Shown: positions 63,853 through 64,000 of the stretch, piece after piece | Position numbering within the stretch: position 1 is the stretch's first letter | Layout: each line of letters starts with the position of its first letter | From: Ophiura sarsii | Lineage: Eukaryota; Echinodermata; Ophiuroidea; Amphilepidida; Ophiuridae | Assembly (NCBI GenBank): GCA_035610835.1 | Contig: CM069445.1 | Coordinates: 79,825,465 to 79,889,464 of the forward strand | Reading direction: 5' to 3' | DNA length: 64,000 bases | Made by a program: the position numbers and the translations under genes | The notes under the pieces: model-generated | Told to the model about the DNA's origin: nothing | Databases searched by the model: none | What the model saw: only the letters and a program-made list of their open reading frames with translations

Positions 63853-64000
63853 TAATATGTTTGATCACATCAAAATTGTTGTAACGTAGGACTGTTGAAT
63901 TCTGCACTCTCGAGCTGTCAATCAATTATTTTGGACACAAATCGTGATCAAAGACAACGATTTAAACATGAAATAACCTTCGATTTCTAGATCTATTTTC

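Overview
The window is AT-rich, gene-poor, non-coding-dominated DNA from an animal genome. A split protein-kinase gene, very long introns, tRNA-derived SINEs, CR1/Jockey-like LINE tails, hAT, PIF/Harbinger, Tc1/mariner, pogo and piggyBac-like MITEs, and telomere-type TTAGGG motifs together point to a marine invertebrate, most plausibly a deuterostome such as an echinoderm or hemichordate. That placement is inference. Nothing looks bacterial, archaeal or viral.

The only gene recognised is on the minus strand: an SR-protein kinase (SRPK family). Three coding exons are clear: 20869-21026 (acidic linker ending DEQEDPKDYCKG), 19800-19908 (start of the kinase domain, glycine-rich loop) and 11067-11154 (VALK lysine and helix C). 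Their splice sites and codon phases fit together exactly. A fourth candidate at 47946-48124, higher in GC than its surroundings and with a phase-compatible donor, may be the N-terminal exon. The rest of the kinase (C-lobe, spacer insert) is not seen and should lie beyond the left edge. If the fourth exon is right, about 48 kb of the window is one gene, mostly intron.

Layout: 1-11066 is intron holding a LINE remnant, a 2.9 kb fold-back element with 13 copies of a 13-mer and a nested hAT MITE, a second hAT MITE and small repeats. 11155-19799 is intron with a tandem duplication and piggyBac-like, Harbinger-like and other MITEs. 19909-20868 is a short intron with a pogo/Tigger-like MITE. 21027-47945 is a long putative intron with two dimers of a tRNA-derived element whose ends resemble telomere repeats, a perfect 131-bp-arm palindrome, a ~1.6 kb satellite array, Tc1/mariner, hAT and Harbinger-like MITEs and a 1.46 kb long-TIR element. 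48125-64000 is upstream or intergenic: a 21-bp minisatellite, a 1.3 kb hAT element, two more hAT insertions, another copy of the telomere-ended element, a Harbinger-like MITE with a 24-bp hairpin, and a 5'-truncated LINE reverse transcriptase on the minus strand.

The strongest observations are structural: eight hAT insertions with readable 8-bp target duplications, the fold-back element with clustered 13-mers, the telomere-ended tRNA-like family moving as dimers with an identical 24-nt linker, and the perfect long palindrome at 30495-30765.
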